The notes beneath the pieces were generated by a model that ran no database searches, was not told the DNA's origin, and saw nothing but the letters and a program-made list of their open reading frames with translations. A stretch of 64,000 bases of DNA from Choristoneura fumiferana (Eukaryota; Arthropoda; Insecta; Lepidoptera; Tortricidae), in contig NC_133494.1 of assembly GCF_025370935.1 (NCBI RefSeq), positions 1,161,818 to 1,225,817 on the forward strand. The letters run 5' to 3'. This document shows, piece by piece, positions 20,416 to 30,904 of the stretch. The first letter of the stretch is position 1, and each line of letters begins with the position of its first letter. The translations under genes were made by a program, and so were the position numbers.

Positions 20416-20600
20416 CCTGACTATGAAACGGGTCCCGGGTTCGATCCCCGGCCGGGCCAGATATTTGTATGAAAAATACGAATGTTTGTTCTGCGGGTCT
20501 TGGATGTTTAATATGTACAAGCTTTGCTTAGTTTGGGACTAGATCAATTGGTGTCAAGTGTCCCGTGATATTTAGGTATTTATTATTATTTATTTGTTTA
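20416..20600 (+). mobile_element. D-family SINE, head and middle shortened
   Basis: Starts at CCTGACTATGAAACGG in the tRNA-like head, keeps the B-box GGGTTCGATCCCC, and lacks the TATTTAAGTATG middle of other copies. Confidence 0.8.
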
Positions 20601-20929
20601 TTAAATGGACGATTTCGGTGTAGTTTTTTAGATCTTAGCTATGTTTCATTTTCGGTAAAAGGTATCTCTTCCAGTTAATCTTTGAACGACTTGAATAGAC
20701 ACTACAATGGAAAGATAAAATGACCGAAGGAGGGAGGAGGAAAGAGGATGGAATGATATATCTTCAGGTCAGTGCTGTACTACCCGGTATCGTCGGTTCT
20801 ATTTGGCAACCAGGCTGCGAAAATCTTTGTCTTTGTTTTTGCTTGTATTAGGTACCTATATTCAAAGAATATCTGTTATGTTTGTTTGTTATTTGAACCT
20901 ATTATACATTATAGTAACTTTGAGTAAAA
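20601..20929. other. No gene recognised
   Basis: Unassigned. Confidence 0.45.
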
Positions 20930-21136
20930 TTGTATGTGACTGAGTGCGTCAACTCCTACTGGTTCCGGCAGAATATCAGCGCTGTGACAGCAATGTCGCA
21001 GCACATGCTGAGTCGGCGCCTTTTCGCGGCTGTGCCGTGACAACTTAATTTAAATATGTAACAATTTGAATCGTTTGTTTATGTAGAATTGTCATGGCAT
21101 GTTTGTGAATAAAGTTTTTTATCTATCTATCTATCT
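20930..21136 (+). mobile_element. LINE-like 3' end with (ATCT)n tail
   Basis: A GC-richer stretch (20960-21040) is followed by GTGAATAAAGTTTTTTATC and four ATCT units, a usual LINE 3' terminus. No coding domain recognised. Confidence 0.5.
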
Positions 21137-21594
21137 TACGGAATCGTCGGTACACTAGTCCGACTTGCCTTTGTCGGTTTATTTACCAAAAAAAAACAAA
21201 TTGCCTTTTAAATAGAGCTTCACAAAAATTCTTTGTCCAGTAGACCTTGAGATTGCGTCGCTACGCATGAGGAACAGGTTCGGTTCTCGCTGTAACGCAT
21301 TAGGAGATGCCGAGATAAGGTTAGTGGGCGGTTGATGAATAACTACAAAACTGGATAGTTATTGGAACCGGCGAATTATTTGCTCCGTGGCTTAACTCGC
21401 TTGTAAAAATAACCAAAAATGTACAGATGTATACCACCTGAATGGACTATAGTTACTGTAAATTGCACCACTTGCTAAAATTTATTCCTTACTTCTGTCC
21501 ATTGTACAGGTTGCCTGGAAGAGATCGCTCTGAAACGATTAGGCCGCCTATGGCTTACCTTAGAAAATCTCTATGTATATACCTGTGTTTTCTG
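21137..21594. other. No gene recognised
   Basis: Unassigned. Confidence 0.45.
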
Positions 21595-21872
21595 TACCCT
21601 TAGTGTAAGTTTTCGGTTACAAAATACGTCTCGATCGCGTTCGCGTTAAAATCTCAATTTGTATGGAAACACGAACATCGCAAACGTTCCGCTAGAGGCG
21701 CTGTTCGTGTTTCCATATAAATTGAGATTTTAACGCGAACGCGATCGAGACGTATTTTGTATCCGAAAACGTTCCGCTAGAGGCGCTGTTCGTGTTTCCA
21801 TATAAATTGAGATTTTAACGCGAACGCGATCGAGACGTATTTTGTAACCGAAAACTTACACTAAGGGCACAG
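21595..21872. mobile_element. I-type foldback element with duplicated right arm
   Basis: Inverted arms of about 80 bp (CCCTTAGTGTAAGTTTTCGG outwards, ACGTCTCGATCGCGTTCGCG inside). The right arm is present twice as an 85-bp direct repeat, 21686-21770 and 21771-21855. A single-arm copy is at 29868. Confidence 0.85.
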
Positions 21873-21964
21873 TAAGTACTGCTTCTGTGTTTGGTGTGCA
21901 ATAACGAGTTTGTATTGTTACCTATTTTAGGTAGGTTATAGAAGTCATATTTCAAGACAGTCGA

Positions 21965-22029
21965 CTGTCGCGGGCCGCAAGGAGGGCCTGGGTCGCACGC
22001 GGCCCGCGGGCCGCGCGTTGCCGACCCCT
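21965..22029 (-). mobile_element. Possible hAT-like terminal fragment
   Basis: Very GC-rich sequence (CGCGGCCCGCGGGCCGCGCG) ending GCCGACCCCTG. On the other strand it begins CAGGGGTCGGC, a pattern known from hAT element ends. Only one end was seen. Confidence 0.4.
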
Positions 22030-22230
22030 GGTCTAGAGAGTAGAGACACCTGTAATCTAAGGTGTACAGTAAGCAGCAGAAGTAAATGAGCAATTGTGGT
22101 GCTCAAAATAATCTTAATACTTTCTTATGACCTTGACAGTAGAGTCATGTGTAGATCATTTTGAGCACCGTAATCGCTCATACAATTCTGCGTTGACGTA
22201 CAACTGATAGCCGAGAAGCTAGATGAAAAA

Positions 22231-22945
22231 TCCTACTAATATTATAAATGGAAAAATTTGTGTCTGTGTGTGTTTGTGTGTGAATGTTTGTTACTCCTTC
22301 ACGCTAAAACGGCAGAACGGATTTAGCTGGAATTTGGTATGTAGATAGTTAAACATCTGAAATGACATATTCCTCGATATTTTCACGGGATTGGGATAAA
22401 ATCTCGAAATAACAACTGTTGGGCTTAAAAAGTGCTGAAATTTGACATGGTTGTTTTTAATGCAACGTCAATGAAAACCACGATGCAACTAATTTTCGCG
22501 AATTCTCGCGGGAACTTTGTAAAATCCCGGGATTTCAATTCAACTGCTGTATCCTCCGCTGTAGGTATCAAATGATTTACGCGTGCGAAGCCATGCCGTG
22601 GTAAGCCGTGGTGGCCTAATGGTTTGACCTATCGCCTCTCAAGCAGAGGGTCGTGGGTTCGAACCCCGGCTCGCACCTCTGAGTTTTTCGAAATTCATGT
22701 GCGGAATTACATTTGAAATTTACCACGAGCTTTGCGGTGAAGGAAAAACATCGTGAGGAAACCTGCACAAACCAGCGAAGCGATTCAATGGTGCGTGCGA
22801 AGTTCCCAATCCGCACTGGGCCCGCGTGGGAACTATGGCCCAAGCCCTCTTGTTCTGAGAGGAGGCCTGTGCCCAGCAGTGGGACGTATATAGGCTGGGA
22901 TGATGATGATGGGATGTGCGAAGCCAAGGGTATACGCAGTACCCT
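22231..22945 (+). mobile_element. Lep1-like Helitron interrupted by a SINE
   Basis: Starts TCCTACTAATATTATAAATG, has the usual body to GATTTACGCGTGCGAAGCC, is broken by the C SINE at 22594-22915, and resumes to a worn end at GGGTATACGCAGT. Confidence 0.85.
22594..22915 (+). mobile_element. C-family SINE nested in a Helitron
   Basis: Complete head, body and GATGATGATGAT tail, flanked by a perfect 11-bp duplication GTGCGAAGCCA (22583-22593 and 22916-22926) of Helitron sequence. Confidence 0.9.
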
Positions 22946-23085
22946 ATAGTTCAGCAGTTAAGTACCAAAGCAATACAATGTTAGAGAAACATGGGTAACA
23001 TTGTCTCATGGGCCCCTCAAGCCAGTTCAGACTCGCGAAGCTTGAATGGAGCGTGTGCGCAGGTCGATGAACTCATGCAATTCGT

Positions 23086-23212
23086 CAGAGGGGCTACGAA
23101 ATTCGAAAACTGAAGTCCGTATCGTACCGTCCCTCTCGCTCTCGTATTAAATAATATTAGCATCAGCGAGACGGCAATACGAAGTAATTTTTGCACTTCG
23201 TAGTAAGGGCCA
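23086..23212. mobile_element. J-type foldback MITE
   Basis: Left arm CAGAGGGGCTACGAAATTCG and right arm TTCGTAGTAAGGGCC are worn inverses around a core with CGTATCGTACCGTCCCTCTC. Other copies are at 28537 and 42490. Confidence 0.7.
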
Positions 23213-23239
23213 GCGGTCTCTTTCAGCTTCGAAGGCACG

Positions 23240-23310
23240 AACGGCGCGACGGATTTGAATGAAATTTGGTGCGCAGATAGTTGGATCTCGGGGTCCTACT
23301 AACATTAATA
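23240..23310 (+). mobile_element. Helitron fragments
   Basis: GACGGATTTGAATGAAATTTGG..GATAGTTGGATCT is Lep1-like internal sequence, followed by a start-like TCCTACTAACATTAATAAA. Broken. Confidence 0.5.
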
Positions 23311-23321
23311 AAGGTGCAAGT

Positions 23322-23572
23322 TCGCCCGGATTGCTACCACCATCTTGCTCGCTAATCCTGCCGTGAAGCAGCAGTGCTTGCACTGTTGTGTTTCGGCGTG
23401 GAGAGTAAGACAACCGGTGAAATTACTGGCACTTGAGGTATCCCATCTTAGGCATCTAGGTTGGCAACGCATCTGCAATCCCTCTGGTGTTGCAGGTGTC
23501 TATGGGCGGTGGCGATCACTTACCGTCAGGAGACCCACGTGCTCGTTTGCCATCCAGTCGAATAAAAAAAAA
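23322..23572 (+). mobile_element. F-family poly-A retroelement, near complete
   Basis: From TTCGCCCGGATTGCTACCAC to CATCCAGTCGAATAAAAAAA. Very similar to the copy at 15648. Confidence 0.8.
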
Positions 23573-23930
23573 GTTTGTGAGTGTGTTCATGTGAATTTCA
23601 GTATATAGATGTTCCCACAGGATTAGGATAGTATCCCAAAATTCCCTTTATTCTTAAAGGGTTCGCCCTTAGTCATATGAAACAACTGGCTGAAAAACCT
23701 TCCGATGTGACATAAAAATTGCCCATACATTACTATGGTTAAAATTGCCCATAAAATAGTATGGTTAATTTCCGTGTCACAACGGAAAACTTTCACATTA
23801 ATTTTAACTAACAGCGTTATACCTAATTACATTTAAAATGGGTAACTTTTAATGTCCGATTTTTTTTTAATAATGTGTCTAACTTTCTGAACTCTACCCT
23901 ACCCTAGATATTTTGTTATGTACAGTCAAG
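23573..23930. other. No gene recognised
   Basis: Contains a near-repeat of TTGCCCATA.AT..TATGGTTAA at 23718-23765. Otherwise unassigned. Confidence 0.4.
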
Positions 23931-23932
23931 TT

Positions 23933-24040
23933 AACTGAATCACGTACCAGGGTGGAACCTTTTCATAATCAATTTCGCTATGATTTCCTTAGCAAATGTA
24001 AGGGTTCTATCCTGGTACGTGATTAAGTTTCCTTTATTGT
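23933..24040. mobile_element. L-type MITE, about 108 bp
   Basis: TGAATCACGTACCAGGGTGG at the left pairs with CCTGGTACGTGATTAAG at the right. A TA precedes the CAGTCAAGTT end. A related copy is at 29278. Confidence 0.65.
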
Positions 24041-24404
24041 ACCGGAATGACTGAAACTTTAGCAATTAATGATACTGATCTCGTTGAATTATCCTCTAGT
24101 ATGTTAAGCGAATTTATTGCTCCAATTTGTAAGCTATATTCCATTAATTAGTAAACCCGTTTAACGACAATGTCCATGCATACAATGTCGGACATACAGT
24201 TCATCAACCTGCATGGAAGTATTTAATTAAGTAATAATATGTTTAAAATTTCTGTACGTCCATGCGTTCCTGTCACTAGAGTTGCCATCAGTTCAAATTT
24301 ATGTGGACATATCTCTGATTTTTTAAATCAAAACTATAGGCGAACTTTATTTTGCAAAGGGGCCGTAGAAGACACTTTCCTTCATTTTTTTACAGTTCTG
24401 GACC
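24041..24404. other. No gene recognised
   Basis: Unassigned. A 93-codon frame crosses it without recognisable features. Confidence 0.4.
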
Positions 24405-24520
24405 TCAGTTGGCAAAAACAGAACCCCTATAGTGTCACTTTGCTGTCCTTCGGTCAATCTGTGCGTCTGTTGGTCTGTCAAAACCCTTTAACTCGGGAAC
24501 GCGTAGAAGTGACAAGCTGA
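24405..24520 (+). repeat. Degenerate GGGTTCCGT-type repeat
   Basis: GGCAAAAACAGAACCCCTATAG and the TCTGTGCGTCTGTTGGTCTGTC block place it near the E-like repeats; worn. Confidence 0.45.
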
Positions 24521-24667
24521 AATGAATATTAAGCTATCAGAAAGAAAGTTCAGTTTTCTTTTTCCTTCTCATTTGAACCTTCAGGAAAACGATGAAAACC
24601 TATGAGCCCTGAGCCTGAGCGACATTAACATTCTGGTTTTACTGTAAGTATGTTTCTCCGTAGTCTG

Positions 24668-24879
24668 GTATCCCACTATTATATGCGAAAGTTTGTAAGT
24701 CTATTTGTTTGTTTGTTACCTCATCACGTCTAAACCGCTAAACCGATTTAGATGAAATTCGGTACATTGATAGCTTGAGTCCCAGAGAAGGACGGGATAG
24801 TTCTTATTCCGAAAAAATGCTTAGTTCCCGCGGGATAGCGATTAACGAATTCTACGCGGACGAAGTCGTGGGTAACAGC
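24668..24879 (+). mobile_element. Helitron, short subfamily
   Basis: From TCCCACTATTATATGCGAAAG to GAAGTCGTGGGTAACAGCTGG. The last bases are mutated from the usual CTAG. Confidence 0.7.
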
Positions 24880-25057
24880 TGGGCCAAAATAACACAGGCT
24901 TTGCTAATGTTTATTTATTTTTATTTCTCTTCTGTCACCATATTTTTAAATTAAATGGTAACCCTACCAGCGACAACTCCCTGGAACCAGTTTGGGCCCT
25001 ATTGTCTCATTTCTCCTCGAATGCTGTAACTTTACTCGTTATTTTGAAATGTCACAG

Positions 25058-25217
25058 TTTCCGTTGCGCGTTTTGTGTGATTGTTGAATTTCAATGCCGT
25101 TGGGAAGACGTAGTGGATGGAGTTTCGCAGCTGCTTGCTGGTTGTTGGGATGAAGTAGTGGGAGGGTCGCCTAAGGGTGCGTTAGCTGGTTGTGTCGAAG
25201 GCCAGTGCTGTTGTGGT
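25058..25217 (+). other. Weak candidate exon
   Basis: AATGTCACAG precedes a 160-bp stretch that is open in one frame and ends at GGT|GTAAGT. The would-be peptide is Cys- and Gly-rich with no known domain. The acceptor is poor and no partner exons were seen. Confidence 0.15.
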
Positions 25218-25248
25218 GTAAGTTATAAACTTACAAATGTATTTTACT

Positions 25249-25335
25249 AGTCCTTACCCTTGGCTTCGCTCGTGTAAACCTGAACCAAGCAGTCGAACTG
25301 AAATTCTTAAGTTCCTATGGGAATTGTGGAGGGCT
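25249..25335 (-). mobile_element. Helitron 3' end fragment, reversed
   Basis: ACTAGTCCTTACCCTTGGCTTCGCTCG is the inverse of a Helitron terminus. Truncated after the TTCCTATGGGAAT block. Confidence 0.6.
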
Positions 25336-25568
25336 TTGTCCGAATAACCGGATATTATCAGCATACACGTACGTGGGATGGTTGGGTATTGTGGGTCGTT
25401 ACAGCCGGACTGCATTATAACTGCAACAGACTGCCTTTACATTTTAATCGAAGCTAGCATGCACTTGCGTGCAGTTTTACCGACTGCGATATATCGTAAC
25501 AAAAACCTTTGTAAGTACATCTCTATTCACTTAATCATTGATTTTATGGGTACATAGGATCTTAAACT

Positions 25569-25593
25569 AACTCTCTCTCTCTCTCTTTCTCTT
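25569..25593. repeat. (CT)n microsatellite
   Basis: Run of CT units interrupted once by TTT. Confidence 0.85.
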
Positions 25594-25618
25594 GTTGTCT
25601 ATTATTTTCACGTGTTTT

Positions 25619-25855
25619 ATTAACCCCCGACGCAAGAAGAGAGGTGTTATAAGTTTGACTGCTATGTGTCTGTCTGTGGCACGTAGCTCATAAACGGGTG
25701 AATCGATTTGAATGCGATTTTTTTTATCTGAAAGCAGGATTTTTAGCGATTATTCTTACATTTGTTTTATCAAAATCGGTTAAGCCGTTTTTGAGATATT
25801 GAGCTTTGAAGTGAAAATGTTGGGGGTTTTCCAACTTATTGTTGGTAAGGTTATG
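25619..25855 (+). repeat. A-family dispersed repeat, copy 7
   Basis: Forward copy from ATTAACCCCCGACGCAAG to TATTGTTGGTAAGGTTA. Confidence 0.85.
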
Positions 25856-25956
25856 TACAATAAAGAATTAGGAGTATACAATAAATAGGTACAATGTACG
25901 GGCATCGGCAATTGGCAGTAACGTTGCAGTCAGAAAACAGTCCGTCTGTAATGACC

Positions 25957-26299
25957 CTTAGCCAAAGCCCGCTTCAGCCCATGCTTTGCTCCACCCATTG
26001 CGGTATTACGAGCGTTCCAGAGATACTCCGATGGCCGCTGACCGTACCTGGAATGTATTAATTTGCCCGGGCAGAAATAACTCCACAATTTACATAATAA
26101 CTTACGAATAAAGGTTTTAAGCGCTTCTTGAAGTTTAATATAGCTCATTATTTCTGGCGTTAACTCAAAACACAAGTAAGCGCTTATGTACCTGTGTGAA
26201 GCTATAAAAAAAATTACTTCAGCTCTTGTTACACATGATTATGAAATTATAGAATTAACCTACAAGTTCAAGTTTTCACGTACTCTGTTCCCTTTGTGA
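25957..26299. other. No gene recognised
   Basis: Unassigned; an 81-codon reverse frame has no recognisable features. Confidence 0.4.
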
Positions 26300-26378
26300 G
26301 GCAGGTGTCCTTGGGCGACGGTAATCGCTTATCATCAGGCGATCCGCGTGCTCGTTTTCCCCATATACCATAAAAAAA
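26300..26378 (+). repeat. F-like repeat 3' end, divergent
   Basis: GCAGGTGTCCTTGGGCGACGG, ATCATCAGGCGATCCG and a TACCATAAAAAAAA end mirror the layout of the F family 3' end. Confidence 0.55.
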
Positions 26379-26617
26379 ACCGGTTCAACTCGCCCTGTTC
26401 CCTGTTGCCTTCGTGAGGTAGTGCAGAGGGCGCCACTTCCTTGAAAAGGATCTTTTTGAAAAGATCCAAGATATTTATAGTCGACCTATTCCTGACTTAT
26501 TTTCGTGAGTTGCATTGCTTAATTCTGTAACTTTCTAATTCTAAGAATATCGTGTACAGATCGAGTCTCCTGTCAACCTTTTCATTAGATTTGTTGTTAC
26601 CCTACTCTGTAAAGTTC

Positions 26618-26712
26618 TTGGTAAATTACATATGTAATTTTGCAGAGAAACGGGAACCCAGAGTTGCCCACATGCTCGAACCCACTACCCTCTTCTTGAG
26701 AGACCATGTGTG
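26618..26712 (-). mobile_element. C-family SINE head fragment
   Basis: Reversed CTCGAACCCACTACCCTC with adjacent body sequence. The rest is gone. Confidence 0.5.
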
Positions 26713-26733
26713 GGCTAAAACACTAGGTTTATC

Positions 26734-27000
26734 ATAATCATCATCCCAAGCTATGTACGTGTCCCATTGCTGGGCACAGGCCTCCTCTCAGAATGAGAGG
26801 GCTTGGGCCGCAGTTCCCACGCGGAAACAGTGTGGACTGGGAACTTCACACACACCATTGAATTGCTTTGCAAGTAAATCTAGGTTTCTTCTCAATGTTT
26901 TCCATCACCATAAACCTTGCGGTAAATTTCTAATGTAATTTCGCACAAGAATTACGAAAAACTCAGAGACGCAAGCGATGATCCTCTGATAGAGGCCATA
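26734..27000 (-). mobile_element. C-family SINE, reversed, old copy
   Basis: ATCATCATCCCA at the left (tail), CCCATTGCTGGGCACAGGCC, then the body and a degraded head near 26970-27000. Confidence 0.8.
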
Positions 27001-27414
27001 ATAGGCTTACTAAATTACAACGGCTTTTTGTTACAATTACCACGACATTTCGCCCACATTGTACCGGCGTTACGAATAAACTTTATTACTTTGTTAAATA
27101 AATCTTTATTTTATTACGCTACATTGAATTGAGTTCTCACTACTCGTAAATGTTAAGAGCCGACACGAACGACCGAGAACCATTTAATTTAATGACAATT
27201 AAATTTGAAACACGCCGTTAAACTATTTCGACGCTTGACGGCGTTAATCTTGGGCCAAGACGTGCTACTGTTTAGCCCTTATCGCCATTATGGGCAGAAC
27301 CACAGACTTGTCCATATAAATCGGTGGGCAGAACTGACAGAAATAGTACAACAAACTTAAAGCTTTGGGCAATCTTTCGCAGCGACAAAACTTGGGCGAA
27401 ATGTATAATTTATT
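27001..27414. other. No gene recognised
   Basis: Unassigned AT-rich sequence. Confidence 0.45.
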
Positions 27415-27702
27415 GAATCAGGCGTTACTTTGCGGAGGTCCATATCAATGAACTAAAATAATTTCCTTGCTCACCCTCTAACAACTGGTAGCATGGTGTA
27501 CGGTTGTGTCACTCTGAAGATGAGCTCTGTTTGAGTTCGAAACGCGTCAGTGTAGTGTGGTGGTGGTGATAGATGGATTTGTGTGATTTGTGTGTGTTCT
27601 TACAGTGTGGAGGTGGAGGAACTGCATGAACACGCATATTTGCATAAGCTTAGCTATCGTAAGGTCGCGGGTGAGCAAGGAAATTATTTTAGTTCATCGC
27701 TT
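27415..27702 (+). mobile_element. M-family element, near-complete copy
   Basis: Left terminal repeat GAATCAGGCGTTACTTTGCG, then AATTTCCTTGCTCACC, the inverse of which (GGTGAGCAAGGAAATT) lies at 27670-27685 next to the right end. Internal GAGTTCGAAACGCGTCAGTG and TGGTGGTGGTGATAGATG are conserved between copies. Confidence 0.75.
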
Positions 27703-28200
27703 CAATTGTACCATCAGAATAATGCGTTTGTTTAAATTAGGTAATTACTTTGACTACAGAAGCGTATGAAATGAAATTGGAAATCTTTTCAACATTAGGT
27801 AGGTTAGGTATTGTAGATCATTATTCGACCTTTATTTTATTGAATTTAGGGATGGGTTATACTTGCTAAATCGCGTACTTACCAGGGCTTAAAAGTACGT
27901 CCACCTTCTCATACCAGGTGCAGAAACCAGGTATCAAAATAATTTCAAAGTATTTTCTGTCCAACGCAACGAGTCGAATACTTGCTTCCTTGCAAGTTTA
28001 AATTAAACCTTGTTTGTTATACAGATAAGATTCAAAATATTTCAATCAAGACGTAAAATACTTTAAAAGTATTTTATTTCACGTATACGCACAATCTGAA
28101 CCTTATGTATATGAATATAAGATATAATTTAGCATTTTGGAATTTTGACGTAGTAGTACTTACTTTGAAGGGACAGTATACTTTAATGGAAAAATACTTT
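27703..28200. other. No gene recognised
   Basis: AT-rich. Fragments of ACCAGGTA-type motifs recur between 27890 and 28300, possibly an old inverted-repeat element. Confidence 0.4.
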
Positions 28201-28240
28201 CAAGTCTTGCAACCTGGTCAAGACCAGGTCGCAAGACTTG
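28201..28240. repeat. 40-bp palindrome
   Basis: CAAGTCTTGCAACCTGGTCA pairs with the following 20 bases at 18 of 20 positions, with no loop. It would extrude as a cruciform or fold in RNA. Confidence 0.8.
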
Positions 28241-28509
28241 AGGTTTGGTCGGTACCTGGTTGGTATACTTGCAAGGAAATACCTGGTATCAAAACCTGGC
28301 ACCATCTCTAATTGAATTTATTGCGCGGGCAAATTTTTGTTGACATGGCAGAAGGTTCTGATACAGTTTCCAGGTTAGGTATCTGGTAGAAGTCCAGGAG
28401 GTCTAAAAATATGTGAACAAGAGGTTAGTTTTAAAATTCACTGTTTTAAAATAGAAGCCTTGTGTAGGTACATAAGAGCAAAGGAAAATCGTCGTACCCT
28501 GTAGGTATA

Positions 28510-29086
28510 CAGTGTGGAAAAATAAGTCGGGCCCTGCAGGGCTACTACGAAACTCGAAACTCGAAGCTCGTATCGTACCGTCTCTCTCGCTCTCGTATTA
28601 AATAGTATCAGTGTCAGAGGGCCCGCACGACACGAACTTCGAGTTAGTAGCCCTGCTGGAGGGAAACTACATTTAATCCTTAAGTTGGCTCATTTTACTT
28701 AAAGGAGACATTCCTTTATTTTTAAAAATAAACAAAAACTGCAAAATTCGCTTGCCTTACTCTCATCTGTCGTACAATATACGTATATCCATTAAGAATA
28801 CCTATTTAGTACACAAGTTCTTTATTGAACATTTCCTAGTACTTACTGTTCACTTTCAACAAGTAAAAGACACGTAACAGGTCTCTTATCTCTCCAACAT
28901 TCAAAGACTTCGTATGAAGTACACGCTTGCTTTATTTCTAAGTATCTTAAAGCGAATTTTAGAAAATCTTTGAATGCCAGTTTTGTATCTTTTTAAAAAT
29001 AAAGGAATGTCTCCTTTAAGTAAAATGAGCCAACTTAAGGATTTAAGGTAGTTTCCCTCCAGGGCCCGACTTATTTTTCCACACTG
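28510..29086. mobile_element. K-type MITE (TA target) carrying a nested MITE
   Basis: Arms of about 100 bp start CAGTGTGGAAAAATAAGTCG and are flanked by TA on both sides (28508-28509, 29087-29088), as in Tc1/mariner-type elements. The left arm is broken by a J-type MITE; the right arm is intact and shows the original sequence. Confidence 0.85.
28537..28655. mobile_element. J-type foldback MITE nested in K
   Basis: CAGGGCTACTACGAAACTCG at one end and CGAGTTAGTAGCCCTG at the other, flanked by CTG on both sides, which is a likely 3-bp target duplication. Confidence 0.85.
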
Positions 29087-29277
29087 TATAACTATGTATA
29101 CACCTTATGGACCTCCTTGAATGCGGAAAAAGTCGACACATTAATTTTTTATACCATATCCCCCAGAGTTATAGCTCAACTTTTACTTTGTCAGGAAATA
29201 TACTACTTGATTTTCCCGGCAGCACATTCAAGACATAGAAGTGGGAAATAATACCGGTTATAATAAATATTTTCATG

Positions 29278-29427
29278 TGCAGTCGTGGAAAACGAATCAC
29301 GTACCAGGGTGGAATCTTTGTGCTACTAATGTCATGTTAACATCCCATACATCTGTTAAAGAAATTGTAGCGGAATTTATTATGAAAGGCTTCCATCCTG
29401 GTCCGCGATTCAGTTTCATTGACTTTA
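29278..29427. mobile_element. L-type MITE, longer copy
   Basis: CGAATCACGTACCAGGGTGG at the left pairs with CCATCCTGGTCCGCGATTC at the right. Ends resemble TG(C/T)A(A/C)AGTC. Confidence 0.6.
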
Positions 29428-29502
29428 CATATGACAGTGGCGAACCTTGGTTATTGAGTCGCTTGCTACAAGTTCGAAATTTAGCCGTGTCTGTGGCCGT
29501 GT

Positions 29503-29720
29503 TCAAAGTCAAAGTCAAATTCAAAATATCTTTATTCAATATAGGCTATAACAAGCACGTATCAATGTCAAAAAAAAACTACCACCGGTTCGGAAAAACC
29601 TCTCTTGAGAGGAATCCGGCAAGAAACTCAACGAGGTATATTTTTTTAAAACAGATATACAATGTTATTAAATTTACAGATTTAAAATTTTTATCACAGT
29701 AAATTCGCTATTGTTCTGAT
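29503..29720 (-). mobile_element. CR1-like LINE 3' end, reversed
   Basis: Starts with TCAAAGTCAAAGTCAAATTC (tail), then ATCTTTATTCAATATAGGC and TACCACCGGTTCGG..AACCTC. Same family as 43623. Confidence 0.7.
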
Positions 29721-29867
29721 TTTATTGGTGACAATATTTAGTACGAATACTATATTTATTTATTACTATTTATTGATTATTTATTGGTGGTATTTTGTTT
29801 AACGTTCGCAAATGCGCGAATACCACCTGCGGACCAGCCAGGAGGGCTACTAGTAGGTACAAGAGCA

Positions 29868-30058
29868 GTACCCTTAGTGTAAGTTTTCGGTTACAAAATA
29901 CGTCTCGATCGCGTTCGCGTAAAATCTCAATTTGTCTGGAAACACGAACATCGCAAACGTTCCGCTAGAGGCGCTGTTCGTGTTTCCATACAAATTGAGA
30001 TTTTAACGCGAACGCGATCGAGACGTATTTTCTAACCGAAAACTCACACTAAGGGCAC
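29868..30058. mobile_element. I-type foldback element, single-arm form
   Basis: Arms of about 85 bp from CCCTTAGTGTAAG to the inverse CACACTAAGGG, around a short centre GAACATCGCAAACGTTCCGC. Confidence 0.85.
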
Positions 30059-30099
30059 AGGGCCAAGCTCTGTACTCTCTCACTCAACAGTAAAGGGCG

Positions 30100-30352
30100 T
30101 TTCAGACGGTTGTAAACCAGTGTCCCAACAGGGGTGACCCTGCTTGTTGCCATCCATGTAGACAGCAGTTGAAAACCAAATTATAAACCTGACCTTTAAC
30201 GTCTTTGGCAGACGGGTGCGTGTTTCCAATCGACTCGCTACTGACTCGCTAGCGTGTTTGCGAGTGGTAAACCGTGGGGCCGAAACATAATCCGTGGTTG
30301 TAAGCCAAGTTCCAACCAAGGACACAAGTGACTCTGGTTTACAACCGTCTGG
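30100..30352. mobile_element. MITE with CAGACGGTTGTAAACCAG ends
   Basis: CAGACGGTTGTAAACCAGTG at 30103 is the inverse of CTGGTTTACAACCGTCTG at 30333-30350. The central part is unrelated between arms. The 115-codon reverse frame is incidental. Confidence 0.7.
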
Positions 30353-30560
30353 AGCTGGCTTCATTTTGAAAAATGGCCGCAGCACCTGACGGGTAGTTTT
30401 ATAGTTGGCGCTGATAACCGAAAGCACATCACGAAATATTGTAAATTAATGTACTACTACATACTTAATATAAACAAAACAAACTTTCGCTGACTCTACC
30501 CACATCGAAAAAAGGTTGACCCGACAGTTCCGTTCATTTTGACACTACTAAACTAAACTT

Positions 30561-30866
30561 AGAGCCGTGATGGCCGAGTGGCTTGACCTATGGCCTCTCA
30601 AGCAGAGGATCGTGTGCTCAAACCCCGGCTCGCAACTCTGAGTTTTTCGAAATTCATGTGCGAAATTACATTTGAAATTTACCACGAGCTTTACGGTGAA
30701 GGAAAACATCGTGTGGAAACCTGCACACAAACCTGCGAAGCAATTCAACGGTGTGTGTGAAGTTCCCAATCCGCACTGGGCCTGCGTGGGAACTACTGCC
30801 CAAGCCCTCTCATTACGAGAGGAGGCCTGTGCCCTGCAGTGGGACGTATATAGGCTGGGATGATGA
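30561..30866 (+). mobile_element. C-family SINE, full length
   Basis: Complete with head, body and GATGATGA tail. AAACTAA occurs on both sides and is probably its short target duplication. Confidence 0.85.
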
Positions 30867-30904
30867 AACTAAGCATAAATAAATAATTTTCACATTTTAT
30901 TTTC

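Larger units (their letters stand above)
25403..25956. mobile_element. AA-type MITE split by an A-family repeat
   Basis: The left end CCGGACTGCATTATAACTGC and the right end (inverse of GCAGTCAGAAAACAGTCCG) match the two arms of the MITE at 39936. The A-family copy lies between them. Confidence 0.5.

Noticed and set aside
29241..29702. 153-codon frame
   Set aside because: It runs through a MITE and then the reversed 3' end of a CR1-like LINE.
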